Below, in pieces: positions 1-6,744 of a DNA stretch of 7,283 bases. Where the stretch lies: NCBI GenBank assembly GCA_034437895.1, contig DAOTTO010000223.1, positions 1-7,283 of the forward strand, in the 5' to 3' direction. The notes beneath the pieces are model-generated. The model ran no database searches. It saw only the letters and a list, made by a program, of their open reading frames with translations, and was not told the origin of the DNA. Within the stretch, counting starts at the first letter, position 1. The number at the start of each line of letters is the position of its first letter. The DNA is from JANRLJ01 sp034437895. GTDB lineage: Bacteria; Chloroflexota; Anaerolineae; Aggregatilineales; Phototrophicaceae. Position numbers and translations under genes: made by a program.

Positions 1-99
1 CATATAACGGCTTAAATCATTGAACTGCTGAATTAGCTGCCGATTGACATATTCAAATCCCGCGCCGTAAGCATCCCCTATAGCAAGTTCAAGCAACAT
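1..99 (-). CDS. ADP-ribosylglycohydrolase-like protein, N-terminal fragment (cut by window edge)
   Basis: An open frame runs on the minus strand from an ATG at 97-99 to the window edge, giving 33 residues with no stop. It begins MLLELAIGDAYGAGFEYV. The pattern L-A-I-G-D-A-x-G-A-x-F-E-[FY] at residues 4-17 is the characteristic N-terminus of the ADP-ribosylglycohydrolase (DraG/ARH) family, whose members remove ADP-ribose from proteins or small molecules using a binuclear metal centre. The metal-binding Asp motifs lie further on, outside the window, so activity cannot be judged. A weak AAAAGG ribosome site (111-116) sits 11 bases upstream, and a promoter (148-176) places transcription start about 40 bases before the ATG. 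The terminator at 181-215 separates it from the upstream operon, so it is probably transcribed on its own. The family call rests on a short but distinctive motif. Confidence 0.72.
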   Translation of the reverse strand, partial: MLLELAIGDAYGAGFEYVNRQLIQQFNDLSRYM

Positions 100-147
100 A
101 ATTTGTTCAGCCTTTTAATACTTTCAAGGGGTCACAAAGGTTTATTT

Positions 148-176
148 AGTATAAGATAAAATGTGGGAACTTTTAA
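148..176 (-). promoter_or_regulatory. Predicted sigma-70-type promoter for the ADP-ribosylglycohydrolase-like gene
   Basis: On the minus strand a -35-like TTAAAA (171-176, four of six consensus bases) is followed by a 17-base spacer and a -10 TATACT (148-153, five of six). Transcription would start near position 141, about 42 bases before the ATG at 97-99. It lies just downstream of the operon terminator, in an AT-rich stretch, as expected for a new transcription unit. The -35 element overlaps an 11-base word, GTCCTTAAAAG, that recurs in the operon promoter at 6764-6774. Confidence 0.55.
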
Positions 177-180
177 GGAC

Positions 181-215
181 AGAAATAAAAAAGGCGAGGA
201 TTCTTCCCCGCCTTT
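181..215 (-). terminator. Intrinsic terminator ending the seven-gene minus-strand operon
   Basis: Read on the minus strand, the 11-base arms at 205-215 and 190-200 can form an 11-bp hairpin with a four-base AGAA loop, including one G-U pair. The base of the stem is GC-rich (AAAGGCG paired with CGCCTTT). It is followed directly by TTTTTTATTT, a typical U-tract. On the plus strand the same position is an A-C mismatch and there is no T run after the stem, so the element is oriented for minus-strand transcripts. It lies about 38 bases after the stop codon of the MoxR ATPase gene. Confidence 0.9.
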
Positions 216-255
216 GCTAAAAGCTAATCGCTAACTGCTGATCGCTATCTTGCTA
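213..255 (-). repeat. Phased TAGC heptamer repeat between stop codon and terminator
   Basis: On the minus strand, right after (and including) the TAG stop codon, the sequence reads as successive 7-base units: TAGCAAG, one extra A, then TAGCGAT, CAGCAGT, TAGCGAT, TAGCTTT and TAGCAAA. Five of the six units begin TAGC, and the last overlaps the first bases of the terminator stem. Two identical TAGCGAT units lie 14 bases apart. No known element name is assigned; it may be a small low-complexity intergenic repeat. Confidence 0.55.
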
Positions 256-1215
256 GTTCCAACTGCGTCCGCCGCTGGAATTGCGCCCCGGACGGCGATC
301 CAGCGGGTGCGGCTTGCCGCCATCGACTAAGGAGCGCCGCGCCTTTTGCACATCGCTTTCATGCTTGAGCAGCACCGTCAGCGTGGTTTCCAGCGTTTTC
401 TTATCCAGATTATCGGCGTTGAGCATCACGAGCGCTTTCGCCCAGTCAATCGTTTCGGACACACTTGGCGCTTTCTTCAAGTCCAAACCGCGTAAGCCTT
501 GCACAATCTCGACGGCCTGTTTCGCTAGTTTGGCGTTCAATTCGGGGACGCGCATCCGCACAATGTCGAGTTCGGCTTCCTGCGAAGGATAATCCACAAA
601 CAGATACAAACAGCGGCGTTTGAGCGCTTCGGAAAGTTCGCGGGTGTTGTTGCTCGTTAGGATGACATCAGGCTGATGCTTGGCGACAATCGTGCCGAGT
701 TCGGGGACGGAGACTTGAAAATCGCTCAGGATTTCCAGCAAGAATGCCTCAAATTCTGCGTCTGCACGATCAATTTCGTCTATCAGCAGGACGACAGGCT
801 GATCAGATGTGACAGCTTGCAGGAGCGGACGCGCCAACAAAAAGCGCTCGGAAAAGAAGACGTTATCCTCAGCAGCAAGACGATCAGCCGCTTCGGTCAG
901 GGTGGAGGCTTCCGTAAGTAATTGGCTGAGTTTATCGCGCAGCAGTTGGGTATAAAGCATCTGCTTGGCATATTCCCACTCGTAAAGGGCTTTGCTTTCG
1001 TCCAGCCCCTCATAACATTGAAGGCGGATCAGCGGCTTACCGCTGGCTTTTGCCCAGGCTTTCGCCAATTCTGTTTTACCCACCCCGGCTGGCCCTTCCG
1101 CCAGTACAGGCTTGCCCAATTGACTTGCCAGGAACATAACAGTAGAAATCTCATCGGACGCAATATACTTCTGTTCACCCAGCCCTTTTGTAACCTGGCT
1201 TATATCCTTGAACAT
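253..1215 (-). CDS. MoxR-family AAA+ ATPase (CoxD-like)
   Basis: This encodes a 320-residue AAA+ ATPase of the MoxR group, proteins that act as ATP-driven chaperones maturing metalloenzymes or other complexes. Residue numbers count from the ATG at 1213-1215. Visible motifs are Walker A GPAGVGKT (41-48), Walker B VVLLIDEIDRAD (141-152, with the catalytic DE pair), a sensor-1 region LTSNNTREL (186-194) and arginines after EALK (201-202) in the arginine-finger position. The PSVSETIDWAKAL stretch (about 250-262) resembles the CoxD-like branch. A basic, Gly/Ser-rich tail of about 25 residues ends the protein. A GTG at 1228-1230 would add five residues but lacks a ribosome site, whereas GGAG at 1225-1228 lies nine bases before the ATG. 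It is the last gene of the operon. The usual partner, a VWA-domain (CoxE-like) protein, is not next to it, so its client is unknown. Confidence 0.9.
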   Translation of the reverse strand: MFKDISQVTKGLGEQKYIASDEISTVMFLASQLGKPVLAEGPAGVGKTELAKAWAKASGKPLIRLQCYEGLDESKALYEWEYAKQMLYTQLLRDKLSQLLTEASTLTEAADRLAAEDNVFFSERFLLARPLLQAVTSDQPVVLLIDEIDRADAEFEAFLLEILSDFQVSVPELGTIVAKHQPDVILTSNNTRELSEALKRRCLYLFVDYPSQEAELDIVRMRVPELNAKLAKQAVEIVQGLRGLDLKKAPSVSETIDWAKALVMLNADNLDKKTLETTLTVLLKHESDVQKARRSLVDGGKPHPLDRRPGRNSSGGRSWN

Positions 1216-1253
1216 GCACTTGTTCTCCACTCTAAACTTGATTAATGGGCGGC

Positions 1254-2012
1254 TTATTCGCTAATTTGCTCATCAGTCATCCCGAAGCGGCGGCGGCGAT
1301 GACCATATTCCACCAGTGCCTTACGCAGTTCCTCGCGGTCAAAATCCGGCCAGTAGACGGGTGTTGCGTAATATTCGGAGTATGCACCCTGCCAGATCAG
1401 GAAATTGCTGATTCGCAGTTCACCACTGGTACGGATAATTAAATCCGGGTCAGGCAAATCACCCGTATACATGTGTTGGCTGATGAGATGCTCGGTGATT
1501 GCTTCCGGTGGATGGCCTTCTTCAACAATATGACGCACTGCCTGTACGATCTCGTCCCGCCCACCGTAGTTGAAGGCCACATTTAAGATCAGCCGCGTAT
1601 TATCTTTAGTATACTCGCAAGCGTGGAGGATTTTATCCTTCAAATGGGTAGGTACGCCGTCCATTTTGCCAATATGGCGCACTTGAACCCCATTTTTATG
1701 CAATTTTTTGACCTCTTGATCGAGTACGAGGTTTAAAATCGTCATCAAGGTTTTAACTTCAGCAGGCGGACGCTCCCAATTTTCGGTAGAGAAAGCATAA
1801 ATAGTGAGAATCTCGACACCAAATTCTACACAGGCCTCTAATATACGGCGTAGATTATCTTTGCCTTGCCGATGACCCGCCGCACGCGGTAATCCACGCG
1901 ATTTCGCCCAACGCCCATTTCCGTCCATGATAATCGCTATATGGCGGGGGCGGCTTTCTGGTAACTCAATCGCTTGCGTTGGAGACGCAGCAGGGGTATG
2001 CAAAAGAGCCAT
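1254..2012 (-). CDS. uppS: Isoprenyl transferase (undecaprenyl diphosphate synthase)
   Basis: This cis-prenyltransferase condenses isopentenyl diphosphate units onto farnesyl diphosphate to make the C55 lipid carrier for peptidoglycan and other wall polymers; it acts at the cytoplasmic face of the membrane. Family signatures are clear: IAIIMDGNGRWA near the N-terminus (catalytic Asp at about residue 30), AGHRQG (about 45-50), YAFSTENWERP (72-82), NVAFNYGGRDEI (143-154) and the C-terminal IIRTSGELRISNFLIWQ block (191-207), followed by YWPDF. Length (252 residues) is typical. A TTG at 2019-2021 would extend it by three residues, but GAAAGG would then lie only three bases upstream, so the ATG at 2010-2012 is preferred despite its rather long spacing of about 12 bases. 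It follows frr by 50 bases, a classic pairing (frr-uppS), although the usual neighbours pyrH and cdsA are absent here. Confidence 0.96.
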   Translation of the reverse strand: MALLHTPAASPTQAIELPESRPRHIAIIMDGNGRWAKSRGLPRAAGHRQGKDNLRRILEACVEFGVEILTIYAFSTENWERPPAEVKTLMTILNLVLDQEVKKLHKNGVQVRHIGKMDGVPTHLKDKILHACEYTKDNTRLILNVAFNYGGRDEIVQAVRHIVEEGHPPEAITEHLISQHMYTGDLPDPDLIIRTSGELRISNFLIWQGAYSEYYATPVYWPDFDREELRKALVEYGHRRRRFGMTDEQISE

Positions 2013-2062
2013 GTTGGTCAACTACCTTTCAAGTTGCGCCCTATCCAATGAAGTTATATACA

Positions 2063-2620
2063 TCAGACTTCAAGGATTTCCTTTTCTTTCTGCTTGCCCA
2101 ATTCCTCAATTTTGCTAGTAAATTCCTCGATGAGTTTTTGGACTTCCGCCTCTCCGGTTTCGAGTTCGTCTTCGGAGATCATTTTTTCCTTCTCGAACTC
2201 GCGCAGGTCTTCATTGGCGCTGCGGCGGATATTGCGGAGCGAGACTTTCGCGTCTTCAATCCGTTTATGCAACACTTTGACCAAATCTTGACGGCGTTCA
2301 CGAGTCAGCGGCGGCATATTCAACCGGATAGAGCCACCATCGACATTCGGATTCGCGCCAATATTGGCCTCCCGAATGGCCTTCTCAATCGCCTTTACTG
2401 CCCCGGCATCATACGGACGGATCAGGATTTGCATAGGTTCAGGGGTAGAAATGGTGGCAAGCTGGCGGAGTTCGGTTTCTTGCCCATAATATTCTATCGG
2501 CATTCGGTCTACGAGGGCGGTGCTGGCGCGTCCGCTTCGCATCCCTTGTAGATCTTCCTCAAACACGCCGATGGTCGATTTCATCTTCGATTTAGTTTCG
2601 TTAAGGATGTCGTTAATCAT
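2063..2620 (-). CDS. frr: Ribosome recycling factor
   Basis: RRF works with EF-G (and IF3) to split the post-termination ribosome into subunits in the cytoplasm. The 185-residue length equals that of the E. coli protein. The first helix (1-30) ends MRSGRAS, as in the family. The central beta-rich domain (about 31-104) holds YYGQETELRQLATIS and ANPNVDGGSIRLNMPPLT. The long C-terminal helices (about 105-185) contain LHKRIEDAKVSLRNIRRSAN with the conserved Arg at residue 132. The ATG at 2618-2620 has a modest AGG ribosome site about 10 bases upstream. It lies 88 bases after rlmB, the largest gap in the cluster, with no convincing terminator or promoter there, so it is probably read through from upstream. 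uppS follows. Confidence 0.97.
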   Translation of the reverse strand: MINDILNETKSKMKSTIGVFEEDLQGMRSGRASTALVDRMPIEYYGQETELRQLATISTPEPMQILIRPYDAGAVKAIEKAIREANIGANPNVDGGSIRLNMPPLTRERRQDLVKVLHKRIEDAKVSLRNIRRSANEDLREFEKEKMISEDELETGEAEVQKLIEEFTSKIEELGKQKEKEILEV

Positions 2621-2708
2621 CGTTGTTTAACCTGCTTTCTATGTGATGCTGATACCATTTTTAAAGCTATATGCGTTACAAGGTAGGAGCGACTTACCAA
2701 GTTAATCT

Positions 2709-3470
2709 CTATGGGCGGACCCAACCTTGCCAACTTCGTGCCTGCCATGCCGCATACAACGCCACCGAACCAACCGTCGCCACATTCAGGCTTGCCACCC
2801 GTCCGCGCATAGGAAGTTGCAGCAGCAGATCACAAGTATCGCGCACTAAGCGCCTCATTCCCTCGCCCTCGCTGCCCAAGACCAGTCCTATCGACATATC
2901 AAGGTTGGTCTTGTCCATCGGCGGAATATTCGCGCCAATATCCAAACCTACCATCCAGACATCTTGTTTTTTCAAATCTTTCATCGTCGTGACGAGGTTG
3001 GTCACTTGCGCGACATTCAGATGCTCGACTGCGCCGGAAGACGCATTCACCACCGACGGCGTGACAGAAACACCGCGCCGATCTTGCATAATCACCCCAT
3101 GAATGCCTACCGCATCCGCCACACGCAGCAGAACGCCCACATTTTGCGGGTCTTTCAACAAATCGAGCAGGAGGATGAACGGCTTTTCTCCGCGCTGACG
3201 GGCGAGTTCAAACATGGCATCGGTTTCGCAGTAAGGATAATCCCCCACGCGTAGCACCGTGCTTTGATGATTCGCCCCATTAGCCAGGTCGTCAATAATG
3301 CCGCGTGGCACGCGCCGAATCGGGATGCCGCGTTGTTCTGCCAAAGTCGTGATTTCCGCCATGACACCGCGATCTTCCGCTTTTTCCGCAATTAGCAACT
3401 GCTCAAAACGGCGGCGACCTGCCCGCAGCGTTTCAATCACTGACCAATGACCGTAGACATACTCAGGCAT
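2709..3470 (-). CDS. rlmB: 23S rRNA 2'-O-ribose methyltransferase of the TrmH/SpoU family (RlmB-like)
   Basis: This SPOUT-class methyltransferase uses S-adenosylmethionine to methylate a ribose 2'-OH; RlmB members act on G2251 (E. coli numbering) of the 23S peptidyl-transferase centre. An N-terminal substrate-binding domain (about 1-80) begins YGHWSVIETLRAG. The knotted catalytic domain shows motif 1 LLKDPQNVGVLLRVADAVG (104-122, with Asn110 and Arg116), SSGAVEH (144-150), motif 2 LVLGSEGEGM (196-205) and motif 3 LPMRGRVASLNVATVGSVAL (219-238, with the Ser-Leu-Asn core). Length is 253 residues, close to normal for the family. Its ATG lies two bases after the cysS stop codon with only a weak ribosome site, which suggests translational coupling. 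The cysS-rlmB order also occurs in Firmicutes, usually with mrnC between them; mrnC is missing here. The exact target nucleotide is inferred from family and context. Confidence 0.92.
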   Translation of the reverse strand: MPEYVYGHWSVIETLRAGRRRFEQLLIAEKAEDRGVMAEITTLAEQRGIPIRRVPRGIIDDLANGANHQSTVLRVGDYPYCETDAMFELARQRGEKPFILLLDLLKDPQNVGVLLRVADAVGIHGVIMQDRRGVSVTPSVVNASSGAVEHLNVAQVTNLVTTMKDLKKQDVWMVGLDIGANIPPMDKTNLDMSIGLVLGSEGEGMRRLVRDTCDLLLQLPMRGRVASLNVATVGSVALYAAWQARSWQGWVRP

Positions 3471-3472
3471 AA

Positions 3473-4933
3473 TTATGTCGTCCGCCAGATCGTACCATCG
3501 GCGCGATCTTCCAATAAGACCCCCGCAGTAGCGAGTTCATCACGAATGCGGTCACTTTCCGCATAATTTTTAGAGACACGCGCCCTCGCTCGTAAATCAA
3601 TCAACAATTCAATCAGCCGTCCTTCACGAGCGCCGTCGCCACTTGCTGCCGCTTCTGTATCCGGTACAAGCCCCAGCACCTTTCCGCCGAGTTCGCTGTA
3701 AAGTTGGTCGATGGCGTTCATCACCGAAAGCCCGACAGTCGCATCACTATTTAGCAGCGTGTTCACGTCGCGGGTCAATTCTTGCAAAGCAGCAATCGCT
3801 TTGGGCGAGTTAAAATCGTCATCCATCGAAGCCGCAAATTCAGTACGTGTTTGCTCTAAGCGAGCAAGGAAACCGTTACCATCATCAGTTTCGGGAGCGC
3901 CGTTCATCATCTGGCGATTGAGCCGCACCGCGTTATACAAACGCTCCCATCCTGCCGCTGCTGCTCCTAATGAGTCTTCACTGTATGTCACCGGATTGCT
4001 GTAATGGACGGTCAGCGCAAACATGCGAATGACTTCTGGACGATTTTTTGCCAGCGCATCCTTAATGGTGACGAAATTACCGAGACTCTTGCTCATTTTG
4101 ACCGGAATCCCTTCGGAATCCGGCACGTTAAGGCTGCCGACCAACATCCAATACCGCGCAAAATCGGCATCATTGGCGCACTCGCTCTGGACAACTTCGC
4201 TTTCGTTGTGCGGGAAGATATTATCAATGCCGCCGCCGTGAATATCAAAGGTCGCGCCGAGATATTTTTTCGCCATGGCGGAGCATTCGATATGCCAACC
4301 GGGGAAGCCTTCGCCCCAAGGACTTTCCCAGCGAAGAATATGTTCAGGTTCAGCATTCTTCCAGAGGGCGAAATCTTCAGGGTTACGCTTTTCGCCGCGC
4401 ACTTCTTCGCGGCTGCCGGATTCTTGCTGGTCAATCCGCCGATTAGAGAGTTTGCCATAGTTAGGAGCGCTGGTCACATCGAAATAAACGCTGCCGTTGG
4501 CTTCATAAGCGAAGCCCTTTTCGATCAGTGTTTGTGTCATTTTGATCTGTTCAGGCACATGGGCGCTGGCACGAGGTGAAATGTCGGGGCGTACCACGCC
4601 AAGCGCATCCATATCTTCAAAGTAGCTGCGGGCATAGAATTCGACGATTTGCATCGGCTTGGCCTGTAATTGGCTGGCCTTCCGCAAAATCCGATCTTCG
4701 CCTGTATCCAGTAAATGGCCTACATCGGTCAGATTTTGTACGTAAAGCACATCATTACCTAGATGGCGTAGATAGCGCACGATCACATCAAATGAGATAT
4801 ACGTCTTGCCATGCCCGATGTGCGCGTAATCCTGCACCGTTGGCCCGCAAACATACATCCCGACTCGCCCTGATTCCAGCGGGATAAAATCTTGTTTTTC
4901 GCGTCCGAGAACGTTAAAAATCCGCAGCGTCAT
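3473..4933 (-). CDS. cysS: Cysteinyl-tRNA synthetase
   Basis: This class I aminoacyl-tRNA synthetase attaches cysteine to tRNA-Cys in the cytoplasm. The Rossmann catalytic core has MYVCGPTVQDYAHIGHGK, with the HIGH motif at residues 38-41, and the KMSKS loop at 279-283. The zinc site matches the family: Cys29, Cys217 (WHIECSAM), His242 and Glu246 (FPHNESE), with the same spacing as in the E. coli enzyme. The anticodon/DALR region includes MDDDFNSPKAIAAL (370-383), and the C-terminus carries the usual ARVSKNYAESDRIRDEL pattern. Length is 486 residues, full size. A short VPDSEGIP segment (270-277) precedes KMSKS. The ATG at 4931-4933 has AAGGA about 10-11 bases upstream. It lies 76 bases after the Nudix gene and two bases before rlmB. 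Confidence 0.98.
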   Translation of the reverse strand: MTLRIFNVLGREKQDFIPLESGRVGMYVCGPTVQDYAHIGHGKTYISFDVIVRYLRHLGNDVLYVQNLTDVGHLLDTGEDRILRKASQLQAKPMQIVEFYARSYFEDMDALGVVRPDISPRASAHVPEQIKMTQTLIEKGFAYEANGSVYFDVTSAPNYGKLSNRRIDQQESGSREEVRGEKRNPEDFALWKNAEPEHILRWESPWGEGFPGWHIECSAMAKKYLGATFDIHGGGIDNIFPHNESEVVQSECANDADFARYWMLVGSLNVPDSEGIPVKMSKSLGNFVTIKDALAKNRPEVIRMFALTVHYSNPVTYSEDSLGAAAAGWERLYNAVRLNRQMMNGAPETDDGNGFLARLEQTRTEFAASMDDDFNSPKAIAALQELTRDVNTLLNSDATVGLSVMNAIDQLYSELGGKVLGLVPDTEAAASGDGAREGRLIELLIDLRARARVSKNYAESDRIRDELATAGVLLEDRADGTIWRTT

Positions 4934-5009
4934 GCTGAAATTGTCCTTACGGTTTGCTTGTTTAAAAACCTCAAATATTGTAACGCACTCACCATAGACA
5001 TCGAAAGTC

Positions 5010-5504
5010 TTAGTTAATTGACGTGTGGCGAGCTTCTTCTTCTAGCGCCGAGTCTATTATGGCTTGCAGAACCCGCTTCGCATCCCAACTGAGGGTGAGG
5101 ATCATCAGTTCCGGCTTGATTTCCACACGATAGAGCGTTTCAAATTGTGGGTCGAAGGGATCAAGCCGCACCCGCGCCCAAAATCGTACTTGATAGCGCG
5201 GGGTTAGCCCCTGTGGGTGATTGGGATCATCAATCCGCTGTGCGCCGATAAATACGCATTCCTCCACGACAGCACAGGCTTCTTCCCATGTTTCGCGAAT
5301 GAAGGTTTGCTCTAGGGTCTCATAAGGGTCAGGCTTGCCGCCCGGCAACTTCCACACGCCGTCATCTTCCGCAATGACGACGATTAAGCCGTCGTTTGTA
5401 AAGCAAATACCGCTGACCTGCGTCACCAATTCTGGCGGAGGTAACGTAGTATCCCAAGAAATGATACGTTCCCGCCCCTTCCACTTGATCTTTTCTTGAA
5501 TCAC
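5010..5504 (-). CDS. Nudix hydrolase
   Basis: This 164-residue Nudix-fold protein probably hydrolyses a nucleoside diphosphate linked to another moiety, with a divalent metal. The Nudix box spans residues 56-78: Gly56, five residues, Glu62, seven residues, then RETWEEACA (70-78). The metal-binding Glu71, Glu74 and Glu75 are intact. The late Gly of the consensus is Cys77, a variation I believe is tolerated in related EEACA-type boxes. The substrate cannot be told from the sequence. The start is GTG at 5502-5504, supported by AAAAGG eight bases upstream. The gene begins 12 bases after the PIN/TRAM gene stop, so the two are almost surely co-transcribed. Its place between a YacL-like gene and cysS suggests a link to RNA or nucleotide metabolism, but that is inference. 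Confidence 0.93.
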   Translation of the reverse strand: MIQEKIKWKGRERIISWDTTLPPPELVTQVSGICFTNDGLIVVIAEDDGVWKLPGGKPDPYETLEQTFIRETWEEACAVVEECVFIGAQRIDDPNHPQGLTPRYQVRFWARVRLDPFDPQFETLYRVEIKPELMILTLSWDAKRVLQAIIDSALEEEARHTSIN

Positions 5505-5516
5505 GCGATTTGCCTT

Positions 5517-6581
5517 TTATGAGCGACGGGTGTCGATTTCGGGTACTGCGAAAATCATACGGCCTGCGTCCCGGGTGATGGATTTTGTCACCGTGACGCG
5601 GATCGTGCGATCCATAAAACTCTTGCCTTTTTCTACCACCACCATGGTGCCATCTTCCAGATAACCCACGCCTTGATCGGCATCGCGGCCTTCTTGAATG
5701 ATGTGAATCGGGAAGGTTTCGCCCGGAATAAGGTCAGGTTTTACGGCGTTGGCGAGTGCGTTTACATTCAGTACCATCACGCCCTGGGCATGGGCGACCT
5801 TATTCAGGTTGTAATCATTGGTGACGAGACACGCATCCAAGCGCTGCGCCAGCATCACCAATTTATCATCGACTTCGTTGACTTCCTCAACATCTTCTTC
5901 AATGATTTTCACAGGGGTAACGCTGCTGCGTTGCAATTCGTTCAACTTAGTCAGCCCACGCCGTCCCCGATTACGCCGCAGTGTATCCGATGAATCGGCG
6001 ACCTGATGCAGCTCAGAAAGGACAAAACGCGGAATCAGCATAGTGCCGCCCAAAAATCCTGTATTCGAGATTTCGACGATACGCCCATCAATCAGCACAC
6101 TGGTATCGAGCAGAAGTTGTCGGGTCGATTGCATCGCCAGTAGGCGCGAGCGTTTAAGCCCCATGCGATCACTTAATAACTCCCAAATTTCCCGCGCCCG
6201 CACACTAAAAATAGTCGCGCCTAAATAAGCACCCAAGACCGAAATGGCTGGCGGCGCGATGCTGTTGAACGGTTGCCCCAATAAAGACAGGGGATAAGCC
6301 ATCAGCAGGGCGATAAAGAGACCAAGTAACGTCCCGATAAGCGCCATAAACAACACTTCTATCGACATTTCTTTGATACTCTGGCTGATGATGCGAACTG
6401 GGCGCACGGTTAAGTAGGGGGTGATAATGAGGCCAAAGAGAAATCCGACGAGCGAGAATAAAAACCATGTTGCCTCTTCGGGCAGACCCAGAGGCCCAGC
6501 CGCATCGACACCTAAACGAGCGCCAATTAAGGCAAACACAACCATCCCGATGATGCGGGACATAAAATCTGCTGTTACCAT
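5517..6581 (-). CDS. Membrane-anchored PIN/TRAM-domain protein (YacL-like)
   Basis: This protein of 354 residues resembles Bacillus YacL: an N-terminal membrane part, a PIN-type nuclease fold and a C-terminal TRAM RNA-binding domain. Hydrophobic segments at about 8-25, 38-55, 76-97 and 109-127 suggest four membrane helices. The PIN domain begins LLLDTSVLIDGRI (157-169), with acidic residues Asp159, Asp165, Glu190, Asp239 (or Asp238) and Asp256 (VTNDYN) available to bind metal. The conserved SSDTLRRNRGRRGL block spans 197-210, and TRAM covers about 283-347 (GVGYLEDGTMVVVEKGK). A likely role is RNA cleavage or processing at the membrane; the substrate is unknown. The frame could extend to a GTG at 6615-6617, but that has no ribosome site, whereas GGGGAG (6588-6593) lies six bases before the ATG at 6579-6581. 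It is the first gene of the operon. YacL near cysS-rlmB is also seen in Firmicutes. Confidence 0.93.
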   Translation of the reverse strand: MVTADFMSRIIGMVVFALIGARLGVDAAGPLGLPEEATWFLFSLVGFLFGLIITPYLTVRPVRIISQSIKEMSIEVLFMALIGTLLGLFIALLMAYPLSLLGQPFNSIAPPAISVLGAYLGATIFSVRAREIWELLSDRMGLKRSRLLAMQSTRQLLLDTSVLIDGRIVEISNTGFLGGTMLIPRFVLSELHQVADSSDTLRRNRGRRGLTKLNELQRSSVTPVKIIEEDVEEVNEVDDKLVMLAQRLDACLVTNDYNLNKVAHAQGVMVLNVNALANAVKPDLIPGETFPIHIIQEGRDADQGVGYLEDGTMVVVEKGKSFMDRTIRVTVTKSITRDAGRMIFAVPEIDTRRS

Positions 6582-6587
6582 GATGAA

Positions 6588-6593
6588 CTCCCC
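6588..6593 (-). promoter_or_regulatory. Ribosome binding site fixing the PIN/TRAM gene start
   Basis: GGGGAG on the minus strand lies six bases before the ATG at 6579-6581. It decides the start in favour of this ATG over the in-frame GTG at 6615-6617, whose upstream sequence is C-rich and has no Shine-Dalgarno-like bases. A run of five C on the same strand (6626-6630) could in principle pair with the GGGG, but this has not been modelled. Confidence 0.7.
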
Positions 6594-6611
6594 GGCGTGC
6601 GTTTCTGTTCG

Positions 6612-6667
6612 GCTCACGAATAAAAGGGGGTGAGCGTGTGGTCAGGTGACAAATATCTAACCCGACC
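6612..6667 (-). other. Two candidate hairpins in the operon leader RNA
   Basis: Two inverted repeats lie in the transcribed leader, read on the minus strand. The first pairs GGTCGGGT (6660-6667) with ACCTGACC (6640-6647): eight pairs including one G-U, around a 12-base loop. The second pairs GCTCAC (6630-6635) with GTGAGC (6612-6617): six pairs around a 12-base loop holding the CCCC run. Neither is followed by a U-tract, so they are not terminators. The G-U in the first hairpin becomes an A-C mismatch on the opposite strand, which fits an RNA formed from the minus-strand transcript. They lie just upstream of the ribosome site of the first operon gene. No riboswitch class was recognised. Confidence 0.4.
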
Positions 6668-6744
6668 AGCCGCAGAAGCAGCAAACCGCAATAAAAAGGA
6701 CGTGGCAGAACAAGCAAAGGCAGGAAATAAATGGCTGCATTTTG

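Noticed and set aside
1979..2551. Plus-strand open frame of 190 codons
   Set aside because: It is antisense to frr and the start of uppS, with no recognisable motif or ribosome site.
2621..2708. Internal promoter or terminator between rlmB and frr
   Set aside because: Only a 4-bp inverted repeat and a weak TATAGC were seen, with no suitable -35 and no U-tract.
4004..4579. Plus-strand open frame of 191 codons
   Set aside because: It lies wholly antisense to cysS, whose catalytic and zinc motifs are intact; the long frame is a codon-bias shadow.
4934..5009. Internal promoter before cysS (TACAAT on the minus strand)
   Set aside because: The -10-like word has no acceptable -35 at 16-18 bases, and the only inverted repeat is 4 bp without a U-tract.
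6582..6617. GTG start extending the PIN/TRAM protein by 12 residues
   Set aside because: No ribosome site precedes it; the ATG at 6579-6581 has GGGGAG at good spacing, and the extension is polar and unlike a YacL N-terminus.
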